From: Aphelenchoides besseyi
Lineage: Eukaryota > Nematoda > Chromadorea > Rhabditida > Aphelenchoididae
Direction: 5' to 3'
Length of the DNA stretch: 64,000 nt
Assembly (NCBI GenBank): GCA_024699855.1
Contig: JAMPIQ010000001.1
Location: 13,950,001-14,014,000, forward strand
Shown: one piece after another, positions 37,917 to 49,588 of the stretch
Position numbering within the stretch: position 1 is the first letter of the stretch
Layout of the letters: the number at the start of each line of letters is the position of its first letter
Made by a program: the position numbers and the translations under genes
Notes under the pieces: generated by a model
What the model saw: only the letters and a program-made list of their open reading frames with translations
What the model was told of the DNA's origin: nothing
Databases searched by the model: none

Positions 37917-38342
37917 GCCCGTTTTGTGACTTTGTGCTTAGTTTTACCGTTTGATAGATTAGTTTTCACACACACGTTGCATGTCGTTCTTCTGCACCAC
38001 TCATCCGTTTTATTCACTTGTCTTAGTGTTCTTTTTCACTTGATGACTTTATCGTAACGTACTTCGTTTTAGTTTAAGAGAGGAATTAGACGTTGAAAAC
38101 GAGACGATTATCAGCGATTGACTAATCGTTCAATTTTTGAATTCCCGTTTATTTATTCGCTTTATTCGACGAACATTCTGTGGTTTGCGTTCTCTTAATT
38201 ATATTAAATCTTCTTCGATTGAGTGTTGTGGTTTTTTACTTTACAAATATAACAAGAACGAAGATGGTGATTGAATTGCACTATGCCACGAGTTAGAATG
38301 CGGTTAAATACGTTTGATAGGGTTATTAGCGCTACACGTCGA

Positions 38343-40091
38343 TCATCTTCGACCACCGAAACCGCCGAACAGGCGATTGAAGTCGAACAGCGGGTGTGGA
38401 GTGCCGCCAAACAGACCAAGAATGTCGGCACCCGGAGCGGGAGTATATGCTGAAATACGATCGTTTTGACTTGAAGATGCTTCGAAATTACCGGGCAATC
38501 TTGCGGGCGTAACTGCTGGTGCTGGCGCAGTGAACGAGCCGGTAACACGTGCGGGAACGAACGGAGCCAGAGTTGTGCCAACCAACGCTCCTCGACCGTT
38601 GCCATTACTCAATGGCACTAATGTTTCGGGGGTTGTCACGACCTGAATCAAGTAAATCAAACGATTTACATGCTTATTCATAACCTACCACTTGTTGTTG
38701 TTTAAGTAAACGAGCGGGTAAATCCAAATCCGGACGTTCGCCGGCGTATTGCCAATCGTAATCCTCCAAATCCTTGAGATAGGCGATCACCGTTGGGTCA
38801 CGCGTATCGACAACAACCGGAGCGGCCCAAGCGCGTGTTTGTGGGACCTGTTGAATGAATCGCGGTTGGGACTGGAAGACGGGTTGTTGTTGGGCAACTT
38901 GCAAAGGTCTTGGACGAGGCTGTTGATTCGGCAGTTTGTTGTTGGTTGGCAATGGCTGAGGTTGCTGACGATTCGGGAATTGTTGTTTGGGTTTGTAATT
39001 TGAGTTCGATGGCTTTTGACCTGATTTAGTTCCACCAAAAAGAGCTCTGGACAAAGCGGAAATGTCGAACAAATCGGTTTTCTTTTGTTTTTTCGTTGTC
39101 ACTCTGTTGCTGTGCATTGGTCGAACTGTTGATGTGAATGCGGCAGTTGAAACATGTTTGGCGTTGGGATTTGGACGTAGCGGAAGTTTATTGGAGACAT
39201 TTGCGTCGTTCCGTGGTCTCAGGTTTACTGGTGGTCGATCAACTGAAAGGCTGGAAATCACAAACTTATACGCTTGTCGTTCTTACTAATTGATGGCTGA
39301 ACCACCGATTGAGGTCGTGCATTACCCGAAACGAACTGTGGTTTAGAAGGCAAACTCGGTTGCACGTTTGGTCGCTTTGTTGTTGTGAGTTTCGAATTGA
39401 CAGTCGATTTTGCTTGTTGATCCATTTCTTCGTCATAAGCGTACTCTTCTTCTAGTAACTTTAGTTTCAACGTGTCATCTTCGTTGTCAACTCTTGTGGC
39501 TCGTTTCGGTCTTCGACCATTCAAACCCAATGCCTGAAATTCGATTATAAACAGAAAACTACAAAGGAAAACTCACTCCTTCACTTCCGTACGAAACAAA
39601 GTTCCCGTCTAAATCGTAGTAACCGTTGTATTTCGATTCGGGTTGTGGTGGTAGTTCGGGAACCGGATTGATGTTGTTGTACGGATCGAATGGATGGGCC
39701 AACTGAGGAGGAAGTGTTGGATGAAGGAAAGGATTCTGTTGAGCTGGCAACTGATGCAATGGAATGAATGGAATAAATGGACCGAAACGGAAAATTCGGT
39801 GGGTCGAAGATGGCGGTGGAGCTGAGGTGGAGGCTGCTGAAAGTTTTCACTGTTTGCAATTGTTGTGATCTTGTTGTGGCATTGCACTTTGACTTGTCTA
39901 TCAACCAACTTCATTTTAGCAGCCGAGTTGAATGGAATTCCATCAACTGGTTTACCATAAACTGCTCTCAACCCTAAGTCCCAAAAAAACTCACGTTCTA
40001 CACCGGGTATTGGCGGAAGTCCGTAGAGCGTCTCTTGTGCCAAAATCACGACTGCAAACGACAAAACTAACGACGCGCTCAACCAAAACAT
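38343..40091 (-). CDS. Secreted Pro/Gln/Asn-rich protein with Gly-Phe-rich C-terminus
   Basis: Exons: 40091-39956, 39836-39577, 39533-39287, 39242-38692 and 38642-38343. It starts MFWLSASLVLSFAVVILAQ, a clear signal peptide. The mature part is low complexity: PFIPFIPLHQLPAQQNPF, then LNGRRPKRATRVD with a dibasic/furin-like site, a basic NRQQPQPLPTNNK stretch, a small ordered-looking segment (VIAYLKDLEDYDWQY), and a terminal ILGLFGGTPHPLFDFNRL followed by FGGFGGRR. The first intron donor (TATG|GTAAAC) was chosen because it keeps phase; a longer first exon is possible. Composition suggests an extracellular matrix, cuticle or secreted structural protein. No known family recognised. Confidence 0.62.
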
Positions 40092-41847
40092 CACTTCCAC
40101 AAACTTTCTATAAACAAACTTAATCTCTTAGACTCTGTTTAATAATCACGACACGTTCAAAACGATATTTGTGTAGTGAAATGTGTCCTAGAAGTAAACA
40201 GCAATAAACAAGTTTCTTATAGCAAATAAGAGTTGTTGGCATCAGTCCAAAAAGGGACAATTACTGGAACGAAGGAAAAACGCTGAAGGTCAATGGTCTC
40301 AGATTAACAACGTGCTTATTCGGATAATCGCTTCTGACTTCTGAGATCATCCAACAGCGCGACGGAACGGAAGATGCGCTAAAAACAACTGAACGCTCAA
40401 ACGGCATCACATTCGAAAAACGTGAATTGATGCGCTGCCACCCGCTGTGATCCACCAAATGCCCCCGAGCGGACGGGATTACAAACTCTTTCTGTTTGTT
40501 CCTGTGGCTGTTGGAGATCGGCAATTAGAAACGAAAGTGATCCATTGATGCGAATCGTTCACTTTGATTCGATTCTCATGGACCGTTGACTTTGTTTTAT
40601 CAACGGCTACCCATCGTCCATGCTCTCGACTAGAAACGATTCGAGACGCAATACAATGGTTACAAAGTCGATTATACGAACTTGACGAGATGCACTTGTT
40701 AGCGAGAAAATGAACAAAAGAATCAAAATTCAAGTGGTTTGCTCTTACAATCCGTAAGAGCAATTTCTTGAACTCGACACCCCAAATGAACATCATCGTG
40801 AAGAGTCAATTATGCGACACAATGCACAAGAAGGTGGTCACCAAAAACAACTAAACGGATTAACATAGTTTGGCTCAACTACTTCAATTCTCCGAATACT
40901 TTTTTCTTAAATGACCACTTAACAAGACCAATTGAGATTCATTGGCTAACCCACTTTTTTGACGCATCGATCATGATAACGAACGAGATGAACGAAACAC
41001 GTTCGTCCTGAAAGTTGCGTTTGTTGTTTCATTAGCGAACTCGTAATCAGCGTGAAATCTTCGGCGTACACGTAATCCACAAGCCTCACAAATCGACAAC
41101 GAGATGACCAATCGTGCGCAAGAAAAGAAACAGCGGATGTCCGACTGAATAACAAAGGGATGTGGAGGATCGCTTAGAATCGAGTATTTTCAATGGAAGA
41201 CGTGAAATAAGCTTGGAATGAACGTTCGATCCAACGAACTGATTGATAATCGCTTATCAGCTATCTGAGCAATAGCCAACTTGGTTGCATAAGCTTAAGA
41301 GGCTAAGCAATGTAAGCACTCGGATCTGTGGTTGTCATCAACGGTACTCGGATGTTGCAGCGGAAATGCAATTAAACCGCGAAGGTCCGTGAACATACGC
41401 CGACAATTTTTATCGCGCATCGACGGACGGTGAAATTGCTGTGAAACAATGGAGGAGAAGATGAGCATCCAAAAAAGTGGACTTATTGAGCCAGCGAACG
41501 TCAAAACAATCGCTCGTATTCTTTGTTCGAAGCTAAGTTGCCCAAGAACTCGAAAATAACCACCGACATAGATCTGCAAAAACGTGTTAATGAAAAGGAA
41601 ATCGTGTCAACAAAACCAGTTAGTTAGCGAGCAAAACGTTCGTTTAATTTTCGCGCCGTTTGACTTCTGTTGCGCATCTTCACGATTGCTCTTCCTCGAT
41701 GACCATTCAAAGTTGTGAGTGAAGCACTAAATCAATTTGTCAATCGATTGATGTCGTTAACAAACCAAACATTTGACTTAATGTCCTTTCTGATTAATAG
41801 ACTTAACAGCTGGGAAGCTTTTATTGTACACTTCAAAAGAAGTTCAA
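40092..41847 (-). other. Probable unresolved minus-strand gene
   Basis: Coding-like stretches occur on the minus strand at 41579-41310 (acceptor TTTTTGCAG, hydrophobic AIVLTFAGSISPLFWM), 41147-40960 (acceptor TTATTCAG), 40760-40480 and 40510-40261. Two or three frames remain open in each, so I cannot join them. The hydrophobic segments suggest a membrane protein such as a fast-evolving receptor, but this is not demonstrated. Confidence 0.3.
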
Positions 41848-43103
41848 CTAAGAGACAAGTCGAGTGAATGAAATCTGCTGAGTTTTTGCATCGACGATCA
41901 CGCAATAAGAATTCAGGAATCGGGAACCGAGAAAAACGTCGTTGTCTGTTGGCAAGTACCTCAAACTCATCACATCCAACGCACAAACGTCACCAATTTT
42001 CGTCGTATAATCCGTAAAATCGAGGACGATATTGGCGTCATTGACTTTCAACGTGAGTTGAACAGCTTGATTACAATCAGCCATATCTCTTTCTAGTTCC
42101 TCGTCATAATAAGCGCCAATTGATTTGTAGAGATTGTCGTAAAGATCGGCCGGAAGATAGATTGTATAGAAGTCAGGACTAAGTACTGTCTAAATGTCAG
42201 CAAAGTCAAATATCCAAAAGAAGCTGCTCACCTTCCACTTATCAGAAATCTGATATTTGCCAGCAACTCCTCCAGTAAGCGCAAGTCTCCAATCACAATC
42301 ACTGCCGGACAATAGAACAGACAGAAGTGAACCCGGGCATTTGACTTGATCATAACCGGCAAATGTCAGTTCACCAATCGTATTTCCGGTTTCGGAGTCG
42401 ATAGTTTCGTTCATCCAAAATTCCAATTTGCGAGTTTTTAACTACGCCCGATTGAATTGCTTGTCCGAAGAGTGATGACTTAATTGTTTCAGAGATTGCA
42501 AGACCGAAGACACCAGAAATATCATCGCAGTTAGTACAAACCGGACCACCTAATGCGTCGGCTTGAACGAACGTTGCACTGTGAATGGTGATTCCCGTCC
42601 CACTCAACGTTATTACATCGCTGCCAATGAAGCCGGAAGTCCATTTTCCTATGTCCAATTTTGTCCCTTCGACTGATAGGTTTGGAATTCTCCGAGTTGA
42701 AACGAATTTTAATTGGAGATTCAGAATACTCGCAACAGTATTCACACTCAAAACAAGTGCAATCTACAGACTTTTGAATACCATTTGGTTCAACCACTTA
42801 CGTGAATGACAATATTCCTTGCATCCAGGCTCATATCTACAGGTATGATCGGCGATCCACGTATCAGCAACAGCGGTGCTTACGGCCATCTTGAATTTCT
42901 GTGATCGTATTCCAATTTGGGTTTGTACTAAAAAAGAATAACAGAAGTCACTGAAAAGTAAACTCACCTGCTAATGCATAGTTATCGTCTTTCACCGGAT
43001 CATCAGCGTCATTTGACTTACTCTTCGGATTGATAAGTGGACTAAGAAATGCAATCACCGTATTCAAACAAAAGAATAACGTCAACAAAACATAAGAGTT
43101 CAT
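41848..43103 (-). pseudogene. Pepsin-like aspartic protease relative without catalytic aspartates, with two apparent frameshifts
   Basis: Starts at 43103 (MNSYVLLTLFFCLNTVIAF, signal peptide) and ends at 41848. Pepsin landmarks occur in order: QTQIGIRSQKF at the start of the N-lobe, RFNSENSKP (pepsin RFNPEDSST), SGFIGSDVITL (flap-following strand), ISGVFGLAI, a C-lobe strand GKYQISDKW, and DVFLGSRFLNSYCVIVDAKT at the C-terminus. The first DTG is replaced by STA (MAVSTAVADTWIADH), and the second D-T-G-T by S-P-D-F (VLSPDFYTIYLP). Keeping similarity requires a frame change near 42,690 and another at the five-base T run 42435-42439. Introns and signal peptide remain intact. It is either a decaying gene, a pseudoenzyme with assembly indels, or spliced in a way I did not see. 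Confidence 0.65.
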
Positions 43104-43175
43104 TTCGACTGTTGAATCATCTCGACTTATTCCCGTTTTGTACACCGCATCACCGGAATCATCAATTTTTATCAG

Positions 43176-43430
43176 TCAATACGTGATCGTTTCCTTGTGC
43201 AACAGTAGTTGTTTTTCAGCAAATGTCATCAAAATCAACGAGAACCACCACTCCATCGACTTCTGTGTTCCCAACTCCCCGAGTCGTTTGCGCATAATGA
43301 AACCGAAGATCAGCGCCGAAGAAACGGTTTCGACGGCTATCAAGAGCGAAATGTAGCTTCCCAAATACTTATATACAGCGAACCCCGTATGATACGAGGA
43401 CGCAGTCAATGCATTCGGTAACAGTTGCAA
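43176..43430 (-). CDS. Possible small two-TM protein
   Basis: An 84-codon ATG-initiated frame with two hydrophobic segments (YISLLIAVETVSSALIFGF and WWFSLILMTFA) separated by a basic loop MRKRLGELG. No similarity recognised. It lies just upstream of the pepsin-like gene, so it could be one exon of a larger membrane protein. A TATATAAG string lies within it. Confidence 0.3.
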   Translation of the reverse strand: MQLLPNALTASSYHTGFAVYKYLGSYISLLIAVETVSSALIFGFIMRKRLGELGTQKSMEWWFSLILMTFAEKQLLLHKETITY

Positions 43431-44213
43431 ACGAGCTCGTTAAAAGAAGTACAAATTGTTGACTGCTGGACAAAAGTTTCTGTCCACTCGGGATGCCGCC
43501 GTTCTGTTCAATGCAGACGTCTTTCTTCTCAAAAAATTTTAACAATCAACTTCGAATGAACTTAAGGAAAACTTGTGATGACGTTCGATCGATTTTTTGC
43601 TGCGTTTTCGATTTCTGTCCAAAAATCTTCGTCACTAGTGAACTGCCCTCTTGGTTAGATTTTCAATGCGATTAGATAAAAAAATGTTCCTAATTATCAA
43701 TAGATTAAGGTTACTCGCCAGTCAACCAGTTATTCAGGACCGTTCCAGGAAGTTTCTGACGATTCTCGCGCTGTGGATACTCGCATTATTCTGCTGTCTT
43801 GTCCATTTTTCGTCGAGCCGGTCTTCCCCCATGAATGCATTTTGACGGTCGTTTAAGTAGGCTTTGCAGTTTTAATGTTCAGAAATGCGAATAAGCTCGA
43901 TCTAAAAGAATCCAAGAGCTTAACGTAGAGGAAATGGTACAAACTGATTCTTCCATAACTATAATAACTAAAGCCCCCAGTACCATAATCGCAAGAACAA
44001 GAGTGTGGAATTTCTTTGTTACACATGTCAACCACATTCTATATACATAATCGTTTATTGTCATAAGCTGGAACAACAGAAAGATATACGTAATTAAGCG
44101 TAAAATTTAAGTTGGAATATTTGTCATTGTAACATTAAGCGTACGAATGTTCTTGTGTGCTGAAACCAAAAGATTGTCATTTGTAAACGTAAAACACAAC
44201 TTACATCGAATAG
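43431..44213. other. Intergenic or unresolved
   Basis: A short minus-strand frame at 44076-43879 (ATG start) has one hydrophobic segment (HTLVLAIMVLGALVIIVM). I cannot support a complete gene. Confidence 0.3.
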
Positions 44214-44850
44214 TTAAATGCTGTAACGATAATGATGTGGTCTATACCGTCCACAGCTGCTGTCCGATGAGCTCGAAGATGACGAGGAAGAAGAACTTGA
44301 CGAGCTGCTGGAACTTGAACTGCTGTCCGAACGTTCACGATGATGTTTCTTGGGCTTCTTCGGAGCTGATTTCTTTACTTTGCTCAAATATGGACATCCC
44401 GATGGACCGGCGGTCTTCTCAGCTCCAACCACCGGGCATGCACTAGCAGCTGGATGAGAAGGAGCCTTCTTTTTGTGATGATGAGGCCCATGTTCGCCAC
44501 GTCCCGGCGACTTTGATCGCATAGCTGGACATTCAGCCGCTAAACAATGATGGAACTTGCGAACCATTGGACTGGGATGACGATGCCGGTGATGCAAATG
44601 ATGTGGGTGATGTCGATGCGGAGGGCCGTGTCGATGCGGGGAAGGGGGTCGATGCGGAGAAGGGTGTCGATGCGGATGTATTGAACGTTTTATAAACGGA
44701 CAACCAGCCGACTTTGAATGACTTCGATGCTTCCCTTTCTTGTGATGGTGCTGAGGTCCGAAGGAGCGTTCAGTTTGAAGAAAGGCACGAATACAGGGAC
44801 AAGCACTTGGTTTCATTGTTTGAGCGTCGGAAAGTGGGTGCGGTTTTTCT
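44214..44850 (-). CDS. Histidine/serine-rich protein with five Cys-Pro motifs
   Basis: The exon begins at a strong acceptor (TTTTTTGATTGCAG, about 44851), is open to the TAA at 44214, and contains an in-frame ATG at 44816; an upstream exon may supply the true start. The protein has five evenly dispersed Cys-Pro motifs (SACPC, AGCPF, AECPA, SACPV, SGCPY), a His/Pro-rich centre with HRHPSPHRPPSPHRHG-type repeats, HHHKK clusters, and a run of about 20 Ser before a terminal SCGRYRPHHYRY. Almost every Cys sits in a Cys-Pro pair. Cys-Pro dipeptides are the core of heme-regulatory motifs (as in ALA synthase) and His clusters bind heme or metals, so a heme/metal-binding protein is a reasonable inference. 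No catalytic domain. No family recognised. Confidence 0.55.
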
Positions 44851-45414
44851 GCAATCAAAAAATTAAACTGTTGAGTAATCAAACGAGACTCGTGAAAGCG
44901 ATTAGTGAGGAGTGGAGTCAAAAACGAAGTTGCTGCGGTTAATACAGAAAATGTTTATGGAGCAAATCAGTTGAAAGGAAAGAATTGAAATACACTTGTA
45001 AAGACCGGTAATATCTTTTGTTTGGCCAACTCTAACGAAGTTCATTGAAAATGCAATCTCCACGAGCATCTTGTATCACCGTGAAGAGGAGTCAAGGAAA
45101 CATCGACTGAGGTGTCATTGAGACCATCTTGCCAAAAACCTCAGTTCTTACGACAAAAGAGATTAATGTCAGTTGAACTTCCGAATCACGTAAAACGAAA
45201 ATTGAAGGACCACTCCCGTTGTCAACGTTTGTTTTCTTAAGAATCTTGAAAGCAGTTGAGTTTCACGAAAAAAATGATCAAACGGAGAGCAAATGACTGA
45301 TCACAACCATCAACTCCCTAGTTTTTATACAACAAAATGGTCAATAAAATCGAAAACACATGTGGCGGTCCAACGGTTATTCGAAAGTAAACTCCGCCTT
45401 ACAGTTCACTTTTG

Positions 45415-45774
45415 ATGAACGTTTTTGTGCGACATGGTGCTGAACTGTTACGTAATTTCAGGGCAAACATCCCGATGAACTTCGAAATGACGAGTCCAAA
45501 AACGTTACACTCGCGAACCAAACTTCCAATCTGCTCCGAAAAGTGCAAAGATCAACAACAAATTTCGTCACCCACTCGAAGTTCAGTCGCAATGCAACGT
45601 GCTCTTCTAAACTTTTTTGATCTCCCTTTCGATTCGAATACTCTCATTTTGTTTCCGATGTTTCGCAAGAAGACAAAGTTGGGAGTTGGTTTGAAGGTCT
45701 TCGATTATTTTAGGAGCTTCGCGGAATTCAAACCCTGTGATCTTAGGAGTGAGTGTTCAGCGCTCTTTTATTGA
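45415..45774 (+). CDS. Possible small gene, function unknown
   Basis: A 120-codon ATG frame with ordinary codon use for this window (MNVFVRHGAELLRNF, then DLPFDSNTLILFPMFRKK). A TTTCAG lies inside near 45461, and a donor-like GGA|GTGAGT near 45750, so it may be one exon of a longer gene. No domain recognised. Confidence 0.3.
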   Translation: MNVFVRHGAELLRNFRANIPMNFEMTSPKTLHSRTKLPICSEKCKDQQQISSPTRSSVAMQRALLNFFDLPFDSNTLILFPMFRKKTKLGVGLKVFDYFRSFAEFKPCDLRSECSALFY

Positions 45775-45908
45775 CAACGATAAGCAGCAAACAAAAACAT
45801 TTAATGGAAAGTTTGGGTCGTAAAAGTGTTAGGGGTCCGGGAGTTGTTAACATGCTTATGAAATGATGATAAGAGGGCAGAAGTCAAATCAATTCGCAAA
45901 AACAATCG

Positions 45909-46289
45909 TCAGTGTCTTTCGGTTCGTTTCACTCGTTTCAGCGGCTTAGCCGATTCGATCCGATCGTCAACACGTTCAGCAACAAAATTGTCGATTCCTT
46001 CCAATCGTTTGACCGGCACTGTGCTTGCCGTGTAATTGGAATAATCGGGACAGTTCTCCGATTTGCCTGAAACAACGACCGTTCAAATCGACTTCCACGA
46101 GAACTCACACTTCGAGTACCATTCTCTTCCGCCATAGAACAGAAGAGCCCACGTTCCGGTGGCACAAATGATCACAATCAGCAGAATGCAGATCGCCGGA
46201 ACACACGGATGACATCGAGTTCGCTTACGCTCATCCTCCTGCACGTTGTTGTGAGCCAAATTGAAACCGAATTTCCGCAGAGTTTTCAT
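45909..46289 (-). CDS. Small single-pass membrane protein
   Basis: Two exons: 46289-46109 and 46066-45909, joined by a 42-bp intron (AAGT|GTGAGT..GTTTCAG). It starts MKTLRKFGFNLAHNN with a basic cytoplasmic segment, then one TM helix (VPAICILLIVIICATGTWALL), then an extracellular part with WYSKCKSENCPDYSNYT (two Cys, an N-x-T sequon) and a basic tail KPLKRVKRTERH. The topology is type II by charge. About 112 residues. No family recognised. Confidence 0.55.
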
Positions 46290-47071
46290 TAGCAAAAGAA
46301 ACGAAACGACGGAATCGTTTTGAGTGTAAGTCGGGAATCGAAACGCGACATAACGATCGCTGGAGAGCGGAAACAATTTGAAACATTTCTGCTCACAAAT
46401 CGAAATTTGCATCTTATCAATCGACTGCAAGCATGTGGAGAGAATTTCAAAAAAGCTAGTGACTCAACCGAAGAACTCACAGATCAAATAGAAGCAATAA
46501 GCTTTGGATGGCGAGCACAATTTTAATCTCAACATTCAAGAGATTACCTTCTTCGATGAAGGAAGTGAAGTAAACGAATGTGAGTCATCGTGCTAATGAA
46601 ATAGAGCTGATAACAGGAGGATTAAAGTGTTGAGACTCTGAAGCCATTGGAAAGCTTGTAGATGCGATGATTGCGTTTTCTTTCATAGCCTCAATTTCGC
46701 AACAGTTAACGAGTTCGATGATTTGAGATTGCAAAAGATCCTAATTCTGAAAGCATAGATCTAGTGATTCATGTTCCGGACATCTGATAGACGATGGGAT
46801 TCATGCCTCTGTTCCACAAATGATGTCTTTGAAGTATTTCGCAGTAGACATAGCATCGTTCAGCTTCCTAAAAGAGAACTTAAGAGTGATTGAGTTTTTT
46901 CAACAAGTATTTGTTGAACTTTTTTAATGTTTTTATTTCAAGCAAAAAATGGGATAATAGACATTCTATTCCCACGAATTGAATTCTGGAACGTAAAAGG
47001 TGCTCTTGAAAAGCACGAGCTAGTTTGAAAACTTACATCAATCCGATTGCTTGTTTGTTCTATGAAGCGGA
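46290..47071. other. Intergenic; 3' flank of the tandem membrane-protein cluster
   Basis: No gene was resolved. The stretch around 46,960-47,040 resembles the flanks at about 49,470-49,560 and 51,165-51,245 (GAATTCTGGAAC, CTTGAAAAGCAC/AGACATAAA, AAACTTAC.TCAA), showing that the duplicated unit extends past the stop codons. Confidence 0.45.
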
Positions 47072-48821
47072 TTAGATAGTTGCTGGAGCCGGCGGTATCT
47101 TATTGTTTTGATCTCCAGGGCCTGGAAGATTATGAGCGATAGTCGGCACAGCTTGTCCTATTGGTGCTCCTCGATTTCCGTTCGGTGGAGTAACCGCTTG
47201 TGGCACAACATTCTGCTCATTGTTCGGCGTACTGGGTGCTGGATTAGATGGTCCTGCGAAAATATTCTGTAAACCGACGTATTATCACTTTCAATTTTTG
47301 ATCACTTACTCCAGGAGAGTTCGGTTGATTTGGTTCTTTCGCCTTTCTGACCTTTTTCTTGTAGGGATTAGGCATACGCACCGGTCTAGTTTCAGGTAGT
47401 CCTCGATGCGGAGTGTTCGGAGCTGCATTTGCATTGGGTGGTCTTCGATTCGGATCGGGTAGTCCCGGTCCCTGGATGACTGCATTACCGTTTACATATG
47501 GAATACCGTTCACAACTGGTATTAGATTGTTTGTTACGTGTGAGTCATTTTCGTAATGCGTGTCGTTATTCGGTGGCGGCGGTGGACTATCGAAAGCCGG
47601 TTCTCCTAATCGAATGTAGTCTCCTTGTGGAATTTGAAGTTGCTGTGGAGCTTGTTGTTGTTGTGGAACCTGAAGTTGTTGCGGAAAGTGAAGTTGTTGT
47701 GGAGTTGATGAGGGTTGCGTAGACGGTGTTTGTGGAAGAGGCATAGAGGCGTTCATCCGCGAGAATCGGTCGTCTTGATTTTCGCCATAATCACTATCGT
47801 CCAGTTCGCGTTTGGAACCGCCTTTGCGTTTTCCTTTGCCCTTGGCCTTGCGTTTTCCTTTGCCTTTGTCCTTGCGTTTTCCTTTGCTCTTGCGTTTGTC
47901 CTTGTTTTTGCCTTTGTCATCTTCATCGTCCTTTTCGTCTTTGTGTTTCGGACGATACCAAAACCAATAGACACAGAAGCAGATGATCCCCAAAACACCG
48001 AATACACCGCTGAAACAAGACTGTCATTTTAGTAGCTAAACTTGAACTCACAGAACGCCGAGTGCAATCCACAGGGGAAGCAGTTTTTTCGCTTCCGCGG
48101 CTGCCGGTGCCGATTTGTCCTTGCCACCTGCTCCTTCTGCCTTCTGCGCGGTATTATTTTTGGCCTGTGGAGCGTCCTGAAACATTTGACGTTCATTTCG
48201 CTTTTTGTTCCAAACTCACGAATTCGATTTTCAAGCCGGGAATTGCTTTTGCGAGTTTGACATTGATATCGATCGTATATTTGTCTTCAGCACCGGTGAA
48301 CTTGGGTGTGCAAGGTTTTGAGGATACGATATCGTCATTGTGCATGAAATTTATTCCGTCTTCTTTCACTTCAAAGGTCGGATCAAATTGCATCGTCTGA
48401 TTAACTGTAAAGAAAAGTAAAAATCACTTCAAATTTTCATTTACTGAGCTCGTAAAGAAAACCAGTTCCTGATTTAATCATATTTCCATTGATCTTGCAA
48501 TCGCCAAAATTGAAAATGACACTGAAAACTAAATGCAAGTTAACCTCAGTATTACTTACTTTATAACGCCGGTAGGGATGTTGACGTTACTTGCTGTGAA
48601 GGTTCCCTTGAGCAAATAGTCATCCGTCTCCAACGTTGCTTTACCGCTCTTGGCCTTCGCGTCAAAAACCCTGAAAAAGTCTTTGAAATAAATGCCAGAA
48701 CTTCGATTTAAACTCACGTTTTTTCTCCGTCTGAACTGAATTGACCGGACACGAGGACCATCGAATGTCCGATGAAGAGCAGAAGAACGCCGAAGCTGCG
48801 AAGCGACACACCGGAACCCAT
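47072..48821 (-). CDS. Type I membrane protein, unrecognised family, member 2 (long Lys-rich and Gln/Pro-rich tail)
   Basis: Seven exons: 48821-48718, 48670-48560, 48521-48445, 48404-48221, 48176-48052, 48009-47310 and 47266-47072. Signal peptide SFGVLLLFIGHSMVLVSG. The ectodomain has LKGTFTASNVNIPTGV, FNFGDCKINGNM, and a second cysteine in SSKPCTPKFTGAEDKY, ending LKIEF. A linker rich in Ala and Lys leads to one TM helix (LPLWIALGVLGVFGVLGIIC, then FCVYWFWYRPK). The cytoplasmic tail is about 290 residues: a KGKGKRK-type lysine block, PQQLQVPQQQQAPQQL-type repeats, then Pro/Asn-rich sequence. The first four exons share boundaries with members 3 and 4. Function unknown; the basic tail could bind membranes, nucleic acid or filaments. 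Confidence 0.78.
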
Positions 48822-48917
48822 CGCAGAGCCGAAATCGACCCCACTGAGCTCCGACGTGAAACGAAGCCAAATGACAACTTTTGGATCTTTCGTTAACTCT
48901 AAATTGGTGATTCGAAT

Positions 48918-48956
48918 ATGCAAATGAGCTCGTTTTAAATTGCCATTTATGCAAAT
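48918..48956 (-). promoter_or_regulatory. Octamer pair upstream of member 2
   Basis: Two ATTTGCAT octamers (in gene sense) at 48918-48925 and 48949-48956, 31 bp apart, 97-135 bp before the ATG. The same spacing occurs before members 3 and 4. Confidence 0.5.
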
Positions 48957-49588
48957 CTGTGATGTTCTTTTAGCAATGTTCCACATGTTCAGGTGATGAC
49001 CTTGATTAACCCGATGTTAAGGCCTTTTGTGTGCATGAGTATCAGCCTGATTGTGGGCTGTAGAAGGCAAGAGCTACGCGAACGTTTACTTGTTAGTTCA
49101 GAGTTTGCAGCAAATGGAATCAATTTGCACACTGAACAGTTGGAGCTCAATCGGTGAACTTGTTCTGCTAATCAATGGATCGGTAAGGAAGCTATGAAGC
49201 AGAGCAGCAGGATACTTTCTCCGACAAACGGAATCGTACAACAGAGGAGGTCGTTGTAGTTTGCTAACAAGCGTTCTGATAAGCAAACAGATCTCCAGTC
49301 CACCAACGCTTCCAACAAACCAATCAAGAAGCTCACTTGCTTGGAATGAGTTCACTCGTAGGAACTCCAACTTGACAGTCCGATTGGACTTCAGAAGCGA
49401 TTAAATCAGATGTTGTCTTCTTCAGATGGATCAACTACAAGAGAATCGAATTTTTGTTTATTTGAAGTTAGAAACGGGACATTTAATCCCACAAGTTAAA
49501 TTCTGGAATGTGAAGATTGTCCTTGAAAGACATAAACTGGTAAAACTTACGTCAAATCAACTGTTTTTCGTCCTGGTCCTTGGTGCCT

